From positions 186,001 to 250,000 of the forward strand of contig NZ_FTNF01000002.1 of assembly GCF_900156065.1 (NCBI RefSeq): a DNA stretch of 64,000 bases, read 5' to 3'. The DNA comes from Micromonospora avicenniae. GTDB lineage: Bacteria > Actinomycetota > Actinomycetes > Mycobacteriales > Micromonosporaceae. A model generated the notes under the pieces. It saw only the letters and a program-made list of their open reading frames with translations, was not told the DNA's origin and made no database searches. Position 1 is the first letter of the stretch. Each line of letters starts with the position of its first letter. Of the stretch, positions 56,347 to 64,000 are shown in pieces. The translations under genes and the position numbers were made by a program.

Positions 56347-57534
56347 TCAGGTCGGGGGACGCCACTGGGCCGCGTTGGTGGCGGCGGTGTTGATCAGCCG
56401 CGGCGTGAGCGTGCCCAGCGCCGCGTCGCGGGCGCGCAGCGCCAGCCGGCCCCGGGCCTGCAGCACCGCCGACATCCGGCGGGTCTGCCGGACCATGCCG
56501 GCCGCACGGGGCCGGCGCACCCGGTCGTACGCGGCGACGGCGTCCGGCAACGTCGACTCCCGCAGCAGCCCGGCGAGGGTGGCCGCGTCCTCGAACGCGA
56601 GGCAGGCGCCCCGCCCGAGGTGGGGCGGCATGGCGTGCGCGGCGTCACCGAGGAGCACCACCCCACCCGGGCCGGCCGGGAAGCCGTACGCGCGCGGCAG
56701 CGGGCGCAGCTCGCGGATCTCCTGCTGGACCAGATCGGCCGGGTCGGTGGCCTCGAGCAGTTCCCCGATCGGGGCCGGCCAGCCGGCGTACCAGCGGCGC
56801 AGCAGCGCGAGCTGGGTCTCCGGCGGCTCGGGGCGGGCCGCGCCGGCCGCGGTGGCCACCCAGTAGATGCCACCCCGGGTGGAGCCGCCCGACGACCCCC
56901 GGTCGCCGAGCGAGGCGGAGACGAAGCGGTAGCCGGCACCGAGCACCTCGCCGCCGACCCGCTGGCCGGTGGGCAGTTGGGGCGCCCGGTACCACGGGAT
57001 GACCGCGCGCCACGCCGCCGAGCCGGAGCTGACCACCTTCGCGGCGGGTGCGAGCCGCTGACGGATCTGGCTGTCGGCGCCGTCGGCGGCGACCACCAGG
57101 TCGGCCTCGAAGGTCTGCCGGCCGTCCCCCACCGCCGGCCGCTCCCCCGCGTCGGCGCGTACGGTCCGCACTGTCACGCCGGTACGCAGCTCGACCCGGT
57201 CGCCGAGCCCGGCGATCAGGGCGTCGTGCAGGTCCTCCCGGTGCACCACGACCGGCATCCGATCGGCCGGCAGGGCCTGCGGCTGCACCAGCCAGTGCCC
57301 GTCGGGGCGCCGGATACCGCCGTCGGGCAGCGGGGTGGCGATCGCGTCGAGCCCCGCGCCGAGGCCGAGCGCCAGCAGCGCGCGCACCCCGTTGGGCCAG
57401 AGCACCACCGCGGTCGGCTCGGGGCGCACCCGGTCGGACCGTTCCAGCAGGGTGACCTGCCAGCCGGATCGGGCCAGCGCGCCGGCGACCGACAGGCCGC
57501 CGATGCCGGCGCCGACCACCACCGCGCTACGCAT
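56347..57534 (-). CDS. FAD-dependent monooxygenase (PHBH/UbiH-like)
   Basis: 395 residues: FAD dinucleotide fold VVVGAGIGGLSVAGALA, the DG motif in VVAADGADSQIRQRL, and GDAAHAMPPHLGRGACLAFEDA, the FAD/substrate GD motif. Class A flavoprotein hydroxylase; substrate unknown. It begins 17 bp after the lgt stop and may be cotranscribed. GGAGGAG precedes the ATG. Confidence 0.93.
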   Translation of the reverse strand: MRSAVVVGAGIGGLSVAGALARSGWQVTLLERSDRVRPEPTAVVLWPNGVRALLALGLGAGLDAIATPLPDGGIRRPDGHWLVQPQALPADRMPVVVHREDLHDALIAGLGDRVELRTGVTVRTVRADAGERPAVGDGRQTFEADLVVAADGADSQIRQRLAPAAKVVSSGSAAWRAVIPWYRAPQLPTGQRVGGEVLGAGYRFVSASLGDRGSSGGSTRGGIYWVATAAGAARPEPPETQLALLRRWYAGWPAPIGELLEATDPADLVQQEIRELRPLPRAYGFPAGPGGVVLLGDAAHAMPPHLGRGACLAFEDAATLAGLLRESTLPDAVAAYDRVRRPRAAGMVRQTRRMSAVLQARGRLALRARDAALGTLTPRLINTAATNAAQWRPPT

Positions 57535-57551
57535 GGGGTCGCTCTCCTCCG

Positions 57552-58733
57552 TCAGCTCTCGCGGTCGGCCGGGCCGGGGCCGTTCGCGCCGGCCCGATCG
57601 TCCTCGCGGGGCGACTCGGCGTCGTCGCGGCGCGGCTCTTCGTCGTCGCGGCGCGGCTCTTCGTCGGCGGTGGCCCGGATCGCGTCGGCCTGCGCACCGG
57701 CCTCCGGTTCGGCGGGAACCGCGCCGGTCTCCTGGTAGGCCCGGAACTGTTCCTCGGTGACCACGCGGTAGCCGTCGGGCGCGGCGGGGCGTGGCCCGGC
57801 CTCGCGGGCCGAGAGGTCGACCTGGGAGACGTCGGACCCGGTCGGCGCGGCGGGGACCGTGGCGGGGGCGTTCAGCGGGATCATGTACTCGCGGGGACCG
57901 CGTACCCGCACGAAGTAGATCAGCGCCCCGAGGAAGACCAGCCCCGCGGTCCAGACGTTGAGCCGGACGCCGAGGATGGTGTTCGCCTCGTCGGTGCGCA
58001 TCATCTCGATCCAGAACCGGCCGGCGGTGTAACCCATCACGTAGAGCGCGAACGCCCGGCCCCGGCCGAGGCGGAGCTTACGGTCGAGCAGGAACACGAG
58101 CGCCGCGACGCCGATGTTCCAGATCGCCTCGTAGGCGAACGTCGGGTGGAAGAGGCCCGGTTCGAGGATCGGCTGACCGGTGTCATCGCGCAGCGCGTGC
58201 CCGGGATTGTCCGGGTCCATCCGGTGGACCTGCAGGCCCCAGGGCAGGGTGGTGGGGCCACCGAACAGCTCGTTGTTGAACCAGTTGCCGAACCGGCCGA
58301 TCGCCTGCGCGATGGGCAGACCCGGCGCGAGGGCGTCCGCCACCACCGTGAGCGGGATGCCCAGCTGCCGGGCGGCGATCCACGCGCCGATCGCGCCGCC
58401 GGCCACCGCGCCCCAGATGCCCAGGCCGCCCTCCCAGATGGCGAACGCCTTCATCGGGTCGCCACCGGCGCCGAAGTACTTTTCAGGCGAGGTGATCACG
58501 TGGTAGATCCGGGCGCCGATGATGCCGGCCGGGACGGCCCAGACCGCGATGTCCAGCACCGCACCCGGCGCCACCCCACGCCGGCGCAACCGGTATTCGG
58601 TCACCAGGCAGGCCACCAGGATGCCGACGATGATGCAGAGCGCGTACGCCCGCACCGGCAGCGGCCCGAGCTGCCAGACGGCGGTCGTCGGGCTGGGCAG
58701 GGCCGCCTGGGGGGACAACGAGGCGAGGGTCAC
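57552..58733 (-). CDS. lgt: Prolipoprotein diacylglyceryl transferase
   Basis: 393 residues. Seven membrane segments with the Lgt signature GRFGNWFNNELFG, RIYHVITSPEKYF and WEGGLGIWGAVAGG. It adds the diacylglyceryl group to lipobox cysteines; several lipoproteins encoded here would be substrates. A charged C-terminal tail of about 100 residues, including a tandem EEPRRDD repeat, extends past the usual family end and should be cytoplasmic. GTG 58733 fits: TACCGT lies 8 nt upstream. Confidence 0.96.
   Translation of the reverse strand: MTLASLSPQAALPSPTTAVWQLGPLPVRAYALCIIVGILVACLVTEYRLRRRGVAPGAVLDIAVWAVPAGIIGARIYHVITSPEKYFGAGGDPMKAFAIWEGGLGIWGAVAGGAIGAWIAARQLGIPLTVVADALAPGLPIAQAIGRFGNWFNNELFGGPTTLPWGLQVHRMDPDNPGHALRDDTGQPILEPGLFHPTFAYEAIWNIGVAALVFLLDRKLRLGRGRAFALYVMGYTAGRFWIEMMRTDEANTILGVRLNVWTAGLVFLGALIYFVRVRGPREYMIPLNAPATVPAAPTGSDVSQVDLSAREAGPRPAAPDGYRVVTEEQFRAYQETGAVPAEPEAGAQADAIRATADEEPRRDDEEPRRDDAESPREDDRAGANGPGPADRES
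57621..57662. repeat. Tandem 21-bp repeat in the lgt tail
   Basis: Copies 57621-57641 and 57642-57662 are identical. They encode the repeated EEPRRDD block of the Lgt C-terminal tail. Confidence 0.85.
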
Positions 58734-58835
58734 GGTTGCACACGGTACCGCTGTGAGGCCCCGGAGTGGCACCCCGGGCGGAGCGTCGGGCCGTCGCGAT
58801 GACTTCTGGTTTGCGTCGCCGTAGGCTCTTTGTCC

Positions 58836-59336
58836 ATGAGTCGGCTCACCTGGGCGGTGGCCGCGGTCGTCACCGACGACACCGGCCGGGTGCTGCTCTG
58901 CCGGCAGGGCCGCGGCGAGCGCCCGCACGCGCTGCCCGGGGGACGGCTGCACCGGGCGGAGAGCCCGCTGCCCGCGGCTCTCCGGGACGTCCGCGTCGAG
59001 ACCGGCTGGGAGATCGAGGTGGTCGATCTGGTCGGCCTCTACCAGCTGAGCGACCCGGCGCCGCCCGGGCGAGCCGGGCCGCCGTCGGACGTCCTGGTGC
59101 ACGTGTTCCGGGCCCGGACGCAGGGCTCCGGGCCGACGGCCCAGCCGGCGGGAGGTTGCCTGATCTCCTGGCACGAGCCCGCCGCGTTGCCGGAGGCCCT
59201 CACACCGACCACCCGCGCGGCGCTCACGGACGCGCTCGCCGGCCGCTCCGGGGTGCTGCGCGCCACCCCCGTCCCGCTCCGCGCCCCCAACCAACGCGCT
59301 CAGCGACCACCGACAGAACCCGCCCCACACCCCTGA
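58836..59336 (+). CDS. Nudix-fold protein with an imperfect Nudix box
   Basis: 166 residues. AAVVTDDTGRVLLCRQGRGE and the box GGRLHRAESPLPAALRDVRVETGW place it in the Nudix family. The REUxEE core reads RDVRVE, so two of the usual metal-binding carboxylates are changed (E to D and E to V). Activity is doubtful. TAGGCT (58822-58827) 8 nt before ATG 58836 suggests a leaderless message. The C-terminal 20 residues are Pro-rich. Confidence 0.8.
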   Translation: MSRLTWAVAAVVTDDTGRVLLCRQGRGERPHALPGGRLHRAESPLPAALRDVRVETGWEIEVVDLVGLYQLSDPAPPGRAGPPSDVLVHVFRARTQGSGPTAQPAGGCLISWHEPAALPEALTPTTRAALTDALAGRSGVLRATPVPLRAPNQRAQRPPTEPAPHP

Positions 59337-59374
59337 CCACCCCCACCCCACCTCCACGCCCGGACGTCGCGCAA

Positions 59375-59426
59375 GTTCACGGAAAGAGTGCCCATCCGCG
59401 CCGGGATGGGCACTCTTTCCGTGAAC
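59375..59426. terminator. 23-bp perfect hairpin between convergent genes
   Basis: Arms 59375-59397 and 59404-59426 are exact complements (GTTCACGGAAAGAGTGCCCAT plus two bases) with a 6-nt loop. It ends the Nudix gene and the convergent Rrf2 gene. No U tract. Its A/T content is higher than the neighbourhood. Confidence 0.75.
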
Positions 59427-59474
59427 GAGCGCGCCGAGGTGGGGGGTGGGGGGTGGGAGCGACGGGATGGGGGG

Positions 59475-59957
59475 TCAGGGGAGGGGGGAGCGCAGCCAGT
59501 CGCCGATCCGGGCCAGCACGTCGACGCCGTGGTCCTCGCCCACCGCGCTGCGCAGGTCGGCTATGGACACCTCCCGGAGCGCGGCGCGCCAGGCACGGTC
59601 GGCTGCGGTCATGGTGCGGGCGATCACGCAGGATACGGTGCAGTCGTCGGGCGACACGGCCAGCGGGCCCCGCTGCCGGATCTCGGTGCAGACGAACGTC
59701 GACCGGGGGCCCTCGATCGCCTCGACCACGTCCAGGACCGTGATCTCCTCCGGCGAACGTGTCAACACGTACCCGCCGGCCTTGCCCTGCACGGAGTGCA
59801 TCAACCCCGCTCGGGACAGTGCCTGCAGGTGCTTGGCGAGGTACGTCGCCGAGACGCCGTGCAGCTCCGCCAGCCGGGCCGCGGGCACCGGGCCATCCGC
59901 CGCGGTGAGCGCCACGCAGCAGTGCAGCGCCGATTCGACTCCGCCGGACAGTCTCAC
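59475..59957 (-). CDS. Rrf2 family regulator with three cysteines (likely Fe-S sensor)
   Basis: 160 residues: HTH GVSATYLAKHLQALSRAGLM, wing KAGGYVLTRSPEEITVLDVVEAI, and C90, C106 and C110 in the loop that binds the cluster in IscR/NsrR. The spacing (C-x15-C-x3-C) differs from classic IscR, so the ligand set is unclear. It is divergent from an NDH-2 gene with a shared operator. GTG 59957 follows TACGCT (59969-59964) by 6 nt. Confidence 0.9.
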   Translation of the reverse strand: MRLSGGVESALHCCVALTAADGPVPAARLAELHGVSATYLAKHLQALSRAGLMHSVQGKAGGYVLTRSPEEITVLDVVEAIEGPRSTFVCTEIRQRGPLAVSPDDCTVSCVIARTMTAADRAWRAALREVSIADLRSAVGEDHGVDVLARIGDWLRSPLP

Positions 59958-59963
59958 GCTCTG

Positions 59964-59992
59964 AGCGTAACGACGGCGGTTGATTCGGACAA
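59964..59992 (-). promoter_or_regulatory. Promoter of the Rrf2 gene
   Basis: Minus strand: -35 TTGTCC (59992-59987), 17-nt spacer, -10 TACGCT (59969-59964), then 6 nt to the GTG start. The message should be leaderless. The -35 overlaps an ATTCGGAC half-site. Confidence 0.6.
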
Positions 59993-59996
59993 CATC

Positions 59997-60017
59997 TATC
60001 CGAGTATTATTCGGATA
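59997..60017. promoter_or_regulatory. Candidate Rrf2 operator
   Basis: Inverted repeat TATCCGA-N7-TCGGATA (59997-60003 and 60011-60017). Related half-sites flank it: ATTCGGAC (59983-59990) and AATCCGAGT (60022-60030). A TATTAT (60005-60010) inside could be the -10 of the NDH-2 gene, so binding would block it. Confidence 0.65.
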
Positions 60018-60066
60018 GGAGTAATCCGAGTTTGCCGGCGGTACGTCCGGCGGAGGGGAAAACCCC

Positions 60067-61410
60067 GTGAACATCACGCGCAAGATACTGATCGTCGGTG
60101 GCGGCTACGCCGGCTTCTACACCGCCTGGAAACTCGAGCGGAAGCTCCGCCCGGGCGAGGCCGACATCACCCTCGTCGACCCCCGCCCGTACATGACGTA
60201 CCAGCCGTTCCTGCCCGAGGTCGTGGCCGGCTCGATCGAGGCGCGGCACGCCGCCGTGTCGTTGCGGCGGCACCTGCGCCGCACCCACGTCGTCGCCGGA
60301 ACGGTGACCGCGATCGACCACGAACACCGGGTGGTCACCGTGCAGCCCGCCATCGGAGACAGCTTCGAACGGAGCTACGACCTGATCGTCGTGACCGCCG
60401 GCGCCGTCACCCGGAAGTTCCCCGTGCCCGGCATCGCCGAGCAGGCGATCGGTCTCAAGCACGTCGAAGAGGCGGTCGCGATCCGGGACCGGCTGCTCAC
60501 GGCGTTCGACCAGGCCGCCACCCTCCCGCCCGGGCCGCAACGCCAGCGGCTGCTCACCGTCACCTTCGTCGGCGGCGGCTTCTCCGGGGTCGAGGGCTTC
60601 GGCGAGCTGCTGTCCCTGGCGACCGCGCTGCTGAAGCGGTACCCCGAGCTGGATCGCGAGGAGCTCCGCTTCCACCTCGTCGAGGCGTCCGGCCGCATCC
60701 TCCCCGAGGTCACCGACAAGCCGGGACGCTGGGTGGTGCGCTCGTTGGAGAAGCGAGGCGCGAAGGTCCACCTCAACACCCAGGTGACCTCCGCGGTCGG
60801 CGGGCACGTGGTGCTCTCCACCGGCGAGGAGTTCGACTCGGAACTGATCGTGTGGACCGCCGGCAACGGCGCCAACCCGGTCATCAGCCGGCACACCGAC
60901 CTTCCGGTCGACGGACGCGGCCTGATCGTCGTCCGGCCCGACCTGCGGGTCGGCACCGACGACGAACCGGTGCCCGACGCCTGGGCCGCCGGCGACGACG
61001 CGGCGGTACCCGACCTCGCCTCGCCCGTTCCGGGTGCGCGCACCGTGCCCAACGCGCAGCACGCCTACCGCCAGGGCAAGCTCCTCGCCCGCAACATCGC
61101 GGCCAGCCTGCACGGCAAGAAGCCGAAGAAGTACCTGCACCACAGCCTGGGCTCGATCGCGACCCTCGGTCTCGGCCGCGGCATCTTCCAGTACCGGGGC
61201 ATCGTCATCACCGGCCTGCCGGCGTGGCTCATGCACCGGGGCTACCACGTGCTGGCCGTGCCCAGCTGGGAGCGGAAGTCCCGGGTCCTCGCGATCTGGC
61301 TGACCGCGGCGCTGTTCGGCCGCGACATCCTGTCGCTCGCCTCGGTGCAACGCCCCCGGGACGCGTTCGTCTCCGGTGGCGATCCGGCCGCCCACGCGGG
61401 CCGGGAATGA
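60067..61410 (+). CDS. Type II NADH dehydrogenase (NDH-2) family FAD oxidoreductase
   Basis: 447 residues: FAD fold ILIVGGGYAGFYTAWKLE, NADH fold TVTFVGGGFSGVEGFGEL, and AAGDDAAVPD and the quinone-site AQHAYRQGKLLARNI segment. The C-terminal amphipathic part (YRGIVITGLPAWLMHRGYH) would bind the membrane. It oxidises NADH and reduces menaquinone without pumping protons. GTG 60067 has GGAGGGG 10 nt upstream. The divergent Rrf2 probably controls it in response to redox or NO stress. Confidence 0.92.
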   Translation: MNITRKILIVGGGYAGFYTAWKLERKLRPGEADITLVDPRPYMTYQPFLPEVVAGSIEARHAAVSLRRHLRRTHVVAGTVTAIDHEHRVVTVQPAIGDSFERSYDLIVVTAGAVTRKFPVPGIAEQAIGLKHVEEAVAIRDRLLTAFDQAATLPPGPQRQRLLTVTFVGGGFSGVEGFGELLSLATALLKRYPELDREELRFHLVEASGRILPEVTDKPGRWVVRSLEKRGAKVHLNTQVTSAVGGHVVLSTGEEFDSELIVWTAGNGANPVISRHTDLPVDGRGLIVVRPDLRVGTDDEPVPDAWAAGDDAAVPDLASPVPGARTVPNAQHAYRQGKLLARNIAASLHGKKPKKYLHHSLGSIATLGLGRGIFQYRGIVITGLPAWLMHRGYHVLAVPSWERKSRVLAIWLTAALFGRDILSLASVQRPRDAFVSGGDPAAHAGRE

Positions 61411-61451
61411 CAACTACCAGTCGGACGGACGTCGTCCGCACTGGACCGGAA

Positions 61452-61482
61452 GACCCTGCGCGCCCGCCCGGCGCGCAGGGTC
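61452..61482. terminator. Bidirectional terminator between NDH-2 and trpA
   Basis: GACCCTGCGCGC (61452-61463) and GCGCGCAGGGTC (61471-61482): a perfect 12-bp stem with a 7-nt loop between convergent genes. Confidence 0.75.
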
Positions 61483-61509
61483 CGCGCGGCGTCGTGGCGT
61501 CGCGGCGGC

Positions 61510-62313
61510 TCAGCGAACGGGGTTACGAACACCCTCGGCGAGTTCGGCGCTGAGCGTACGCAGCGCGGCCAGCCCGGCGTCGAGGTCGGGGGTGTCGAGC
61601 AGGCAGCGGATCAGGGCGCTGCCCACGATCACGCCGTCGGCGTACCCGCCCACGGTGCCGGCCTGCGCCCCGGTGCCCACGCCGAGGCCGACGCCGACCG
61701 GGATCTCGGTGACCTCCCGGACCCGGGAGACCAGGACCGGCGCCGCATCGGAGGTCTGCGCCCGCGCTCCGGTGACCCCCATGATCGCCGTCGCGTAGAC
61801 GAAGCCCCGGCAGTGCTCGACGGTCATCGCCAGCCGCGCGTCGGTGGAGGACGGGGCGACCAGGAAGGTGCGGTCCAGCCCGTACGCGTCCGAGGCGGCC
61901 AGCCACTCGTCGGCCTCCTCGGGGATGAGGTCCGGGGTGATCAGGCCGGTGCCGCCGGCGGCGTCCAGGTCGCGGGCGAACGCGTCGACCCCGTACCGCT
62001 CGATCGGGTTCCAGTAGGTCATGGTGACCACCGGCGCACCGGTGGCCGCGACCGCCTCGATGATGCGCAGCGTGTCGGCGGTGCGTACGCCGCCGGCGAG
62101 CGCGATGTCGCTGGCCTTCTGGATGACCGGGCCGTCCATCACCGGGTCGGAGTACGGGATCTCCACCTCGATCACGTCGACCCCGGCCTCGACCATCGCG
62201 GTCATCGCCGCGATGCTGCCCTCGACGGTGGGGAAACCGGCCGGCATGCAGCCGACCAGCAACGCCCGTCCCTCCGCCCGCGCCTTCTCGAAGGCGATGC
62301 CGATCCGGCTCAT
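61510..62313 (-). CDS. trpA: Tryptophan synthase alpha subunit
   Basis: 267 residues, TIM barrel. VEIPYSDPVMDGPVIQ holds the catalytic Glu and Asp; GVTGARAQ and GVGLGVGTGAQ bind the phosphate. Splits indole-3-glycerol phosphate and passes indole to TrpB. Its ATG shares one base with the trpB stop (TGATG). Last trp gene here. Confidence 0.97.
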   Translation of the reverse strand: MSRIGIAFEKARAEGRALLVGCMPAGFPTVEGSIAAMTAMVEAGVDVIEVEIPYSDPVMDGPVIQKASDIALAGGVRTADTLRIIEAVAATGAPVVTMTYWNPIERYGVDAFARDLDAAGGTGLITPDLIPEEADEWLAASDAYGLDRTFLVAPSSTDARLAMTVEHCRGFVYATAIMGVTGARAQTSDAAPVLVSRVREVTEIPVGVGLGVGTGAQAGTVGGYADGVIVGSALIRCLLDTPDLDAGLAALRTLSAELAEGVRNPVR

Positions 62314-63548
62314 CACTGCTCCTTGCCGAGGATGCCGAAGTACTCGCCGGCGGTGTGCACGTCCTTGTCGCCCCGCCCGGAGAGGTTGACCAGGATGGTG
62401 GGCTCCCGGCCCAGCTCGGCCGCGAGCTTCGGGGCGATCGCGGCGGCACCGGCGAGAGCGTGGGAGCTCTCGATCGCCGGGATGATCCCCTCGGTACGGC
62501 AGAGGAGTTCGAACGCGGCCATCGCCTCGTCGTCGGTGACCGGCAGGTAGCTGGCCCGGCCGGTGTCGTGCAGCCACGCGTGCTCCGGCCCGACGCCAGG
62601 GTAGTCCAGGCCGGCGGAGATCGAGTGCGACTCGACCGTCTGCCCGTCGGCGTCCTGGAGCACGTACGTGCGGGCGCCGTGCAGGACGCCGAGCGAGCCA
62701 CCGGTGATGCTGGCCGCGTGCCGGCCCGTGGCCAGCCCGTCGCCGCCGGCCTCGAAGCCGTACAACCGCACGTCCGGATCCCCGACGAAGGCGTGGAAGA
62801 TGCCGAGGGCGTTGGAGCCGCCACCGACGCAGGCGGCCACCGCGTCGGGCAGCGCGCCGGTCTGGTCGAGGCACTGCTGACGGGCCTCGTCACCGATGCC
62901 GCGGACGAAGTCGCGCACCAGGGACGGGAACGGGTGCGGGCCGGCGGCCGTGCCGATCAGGTAGTGGGTGCCGTCGACGTTGGCGACCCAGTCCCGCATC
63001 GCCTCGTTCATGGCGTCCTTGAGCGTGCGGGAACCGGTGGTGACCGGGACGACGGTGGCCCCGAGCATCCGCATCCGGGCCACGTTCAACGCCTGCCGCT
63101 CGGTGTCGACCTCGCCCATGTAGACCACGCACTCCAGGTCGAAGAGCGCGGCCGCGGTCGCGGTGGCCACCCCGTGCTGCCCGGCGCCGGTCTCCGCGAT
63201 CACCCGGGTCTTGCCCATCCGCCGGGTCAGCAGCGCCTGGCCGAGCACGTTGCGGACCTTGTGCGCGCCGGTGTGGTTCAGGTCCTCACGCTTGAGCAGC
63301 ACCCGGGCGCCCAGCTTGGCGGAGAGCCGCTCGGCCGGGTAGAGCAGCGACGGGGTGCCGGCGTAGTCGCGCAGCAGGGCGGCGAACTCGGCCCGGAACG
63401 ACTCGTCGGCCATGGCCGTGCGGTGCGCCTCGGTCAGCTCGTCGAGCGCGGCCACCAGGGCCTCGGGAACGAACCGACCACCGAGGCGGCCGAAGTGACC
63501 GGCCGCATCGGGATGGGAGCCGGTGGTGGCCAGCGCGTCGGCGCTCAT
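62313..63548 (-). CDS. trpB: Tryptophan synthase beta subunit
   Basis: 411 residues. The PLP lysine is in [10 protein letters not shown], with [11 protein letters not shown] and [10 protein letters not shown] for phosphate binding. Joins indole and serine. ATG 63548 with GAGAGG 8 nt upstream; 37 bp after the trpC stop. Usual actinobacterial order trpC-trpB-trpA-lgt, here with the Rrf2/NDH-2 pair and Nudix gene inserted before lgt. Confidence 0.97.
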   Translation of the reverse strand: MSADALATTGSHPDAAGHFGRLGGRFVPEALVAALDELTEAHRTAMADESFRAEFAALLRDYAGTPSLLYPAERLSAKLGARVLLKREDLNHTGAHKVRNVLGQALLTRRMGKTRVIAETGAGQHGVATATAAALFDLECVVYMGEVDTERQALNVARMRMLGATVVPVTTGSRTLKDAMNEAMRDWVANVDGTHYLIGTAAGPHPFPSLVRDFVRGIGDEARQQCLDQTGALPDAVAACVGGGSNALGIFHAFVGDPDVRLYGFEAGGDGLATGRHAASITGGSLGVLHGARTYVLQDADGQTVESHSISAGLDYPGVGPEHAWLHDTGRASYLPVTDDEAMAAFELLCRTEGIIPAIESSHALAGAAAIAPKLAAELGREPTILVNLSGRGDKDVHTAGEYFGILGKEQ

Positions 63549-63585
63549 AGCAAGATCCTCTCGGTGCTGGCGGGCCGGCGCGGGA

Positions 63586-64000
63586 TCAGCGCACCGGACG
63601 GGGCGTGGCCGGGTGGTTGCCGGCGTTGACCAGCTCGGCGACCGCCTCCCGAGGGCTCTTCTGGGTGACCAGACCCTCGCCGACCAGGACCGCGTCGGCC
63701 CCGGCGGAGGCGTACCGGATGAGGTCGTGCGGGCCACGCACGCCGGACTCGGCGATCTTCACGACGCTGCTGGGCAGGCCGGGCGCGATCCGCTCGAACA
63801 CCGAACGGTCCACCTCAAGGGTACGCAGGTTGCGGGCATTGACCCCGATGACCTGAGCGCCCGCCTCCATCGCCCGGTCGGCCTCCTCCTCGTCGTGCAC
63901 CTCGACCAGCGCGGTCATGCCCAGCGACTCGATCCGCTCCAGCAGCCCGACCAGTGCGTTCTGCTCCAGCGCGGCGACGATCAGCAGCACCATGTCGGCG
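63586..64000 (-). CDS. trpC: Indole-3-glycerol phosphate synthase, C-terminal part
   Basis: Open to the window edge, so the start and roughly the first half are missing; 138 codons are visible. [18 protein letters not shown] segment (GVNARNL), [18 protein letters not shown] and [10 protein letters not shown] are the phosphate-binding end of the TIM barrel. It closes the indole ring in tryptophan synthesis. Confidence 0.95.
   Translation of the reverse strand, partial: ADMVLLIVAALEQNALVGLLERIESLGMTALVEVHDEEEADRAMEAGAQVIGVNARNLRTLEVDRSVFERIAPGLPSSVVKIAESGVRGPHDLIRYASAGADAVLVGEGLVTQKSPREAVAELVNAGNHPATPRPVR

Overview
This window is a GC-rich (about 70%) chromosomal segment from a filamentous actinobacterium. 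Codon use, the conserved order of housekeeping genes and the protein sequences point to Micromonosporaceae, probably Micromonospora or a close relative. That placement is my judgement from the sequence; no search was run. Nearly all of the window is core genome. I see no prophage, insertion sequence, CRISPR array or biosynthetic cluster.

Layout, left to right. (1) 1-5.8 kb: the 3' part of typA, then a likely peptidoglycan-peptide salvage group: a class A beta-lactamase-fold serine hydrolase, a Tyr phosphatase, a dipeptide epimerase and an NlpC/P60 peptidase. (2) 5.8-19.7 kb: a TerC membrane protein behind a manganese-type yybP-ykoY riboswitch, small regulators and enzymes, uvrB with araC and a VOC gene downstream, a membrane-anchored protein made of two copies of one domain, a coaE-GrpB fusion, rpsA, a methyltransferase, a Uma2 nuclease-fold protein and a DUF2945/DUF3140 pair. 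(3) 20-30.4 kb: polA, then eight co-oriented transport genes, a branched-chain amino acid ABC transporter followed directly by a polar amino acid ABC transporter. (4) 30.5-41.4 kb: a lipoprotein, an ANTAR response regulator, an odd tRNA gene next to an HTH-LAGLIDADG protein, a PLP enzyme with a divergent Lrp regulator, a flavin monooxygenase, an Rrf2 regulator, pyk with tesB, a YciI protein and an aldo/keto reductase. (5) 41.5-49 kb: a TetR/MFS pair with three evenly spaced palindromes, an FtsK-like protein that has lost its P-loop lysines plus a membrane partner, and another MFS exporter. (6) 49-64 kb: gltB-gltD, GNAT, an FAD monooxygenase, lgt, a Nudix-like protein, a divergent Rrf2/NDH-2 pair, and trpC-trpB-trpA running out of the window.

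How the genes work together: much of the window handles amino acids and nitrogen (two uptake systems, glutamate synthase, tryptophan synthesis, a sulfur amino acid PLP enzyme with Lrp control, and muropeptide recycling). DNA repair and replication (uvrB, polA) and translation (typA, rpsA, a tRNA) make up the rest of the core. Many monocistronic genes have a TANNNT box 6-8 nt before the start codon, the pattern of leaderless actinobacterial transcripts; I used it to choose several starts. Strong hairpins close most transcription units.

The observations most worth a second look are the short-variable-loop tRNA with anticodon CAA beside a LAGLIDADG protein, the FtsK-like protein lacking P-loop lysines, the manganese riboswitch on terC, and the operator arrays at the TetR/MFS and Rrf2/NDH-2 loci.
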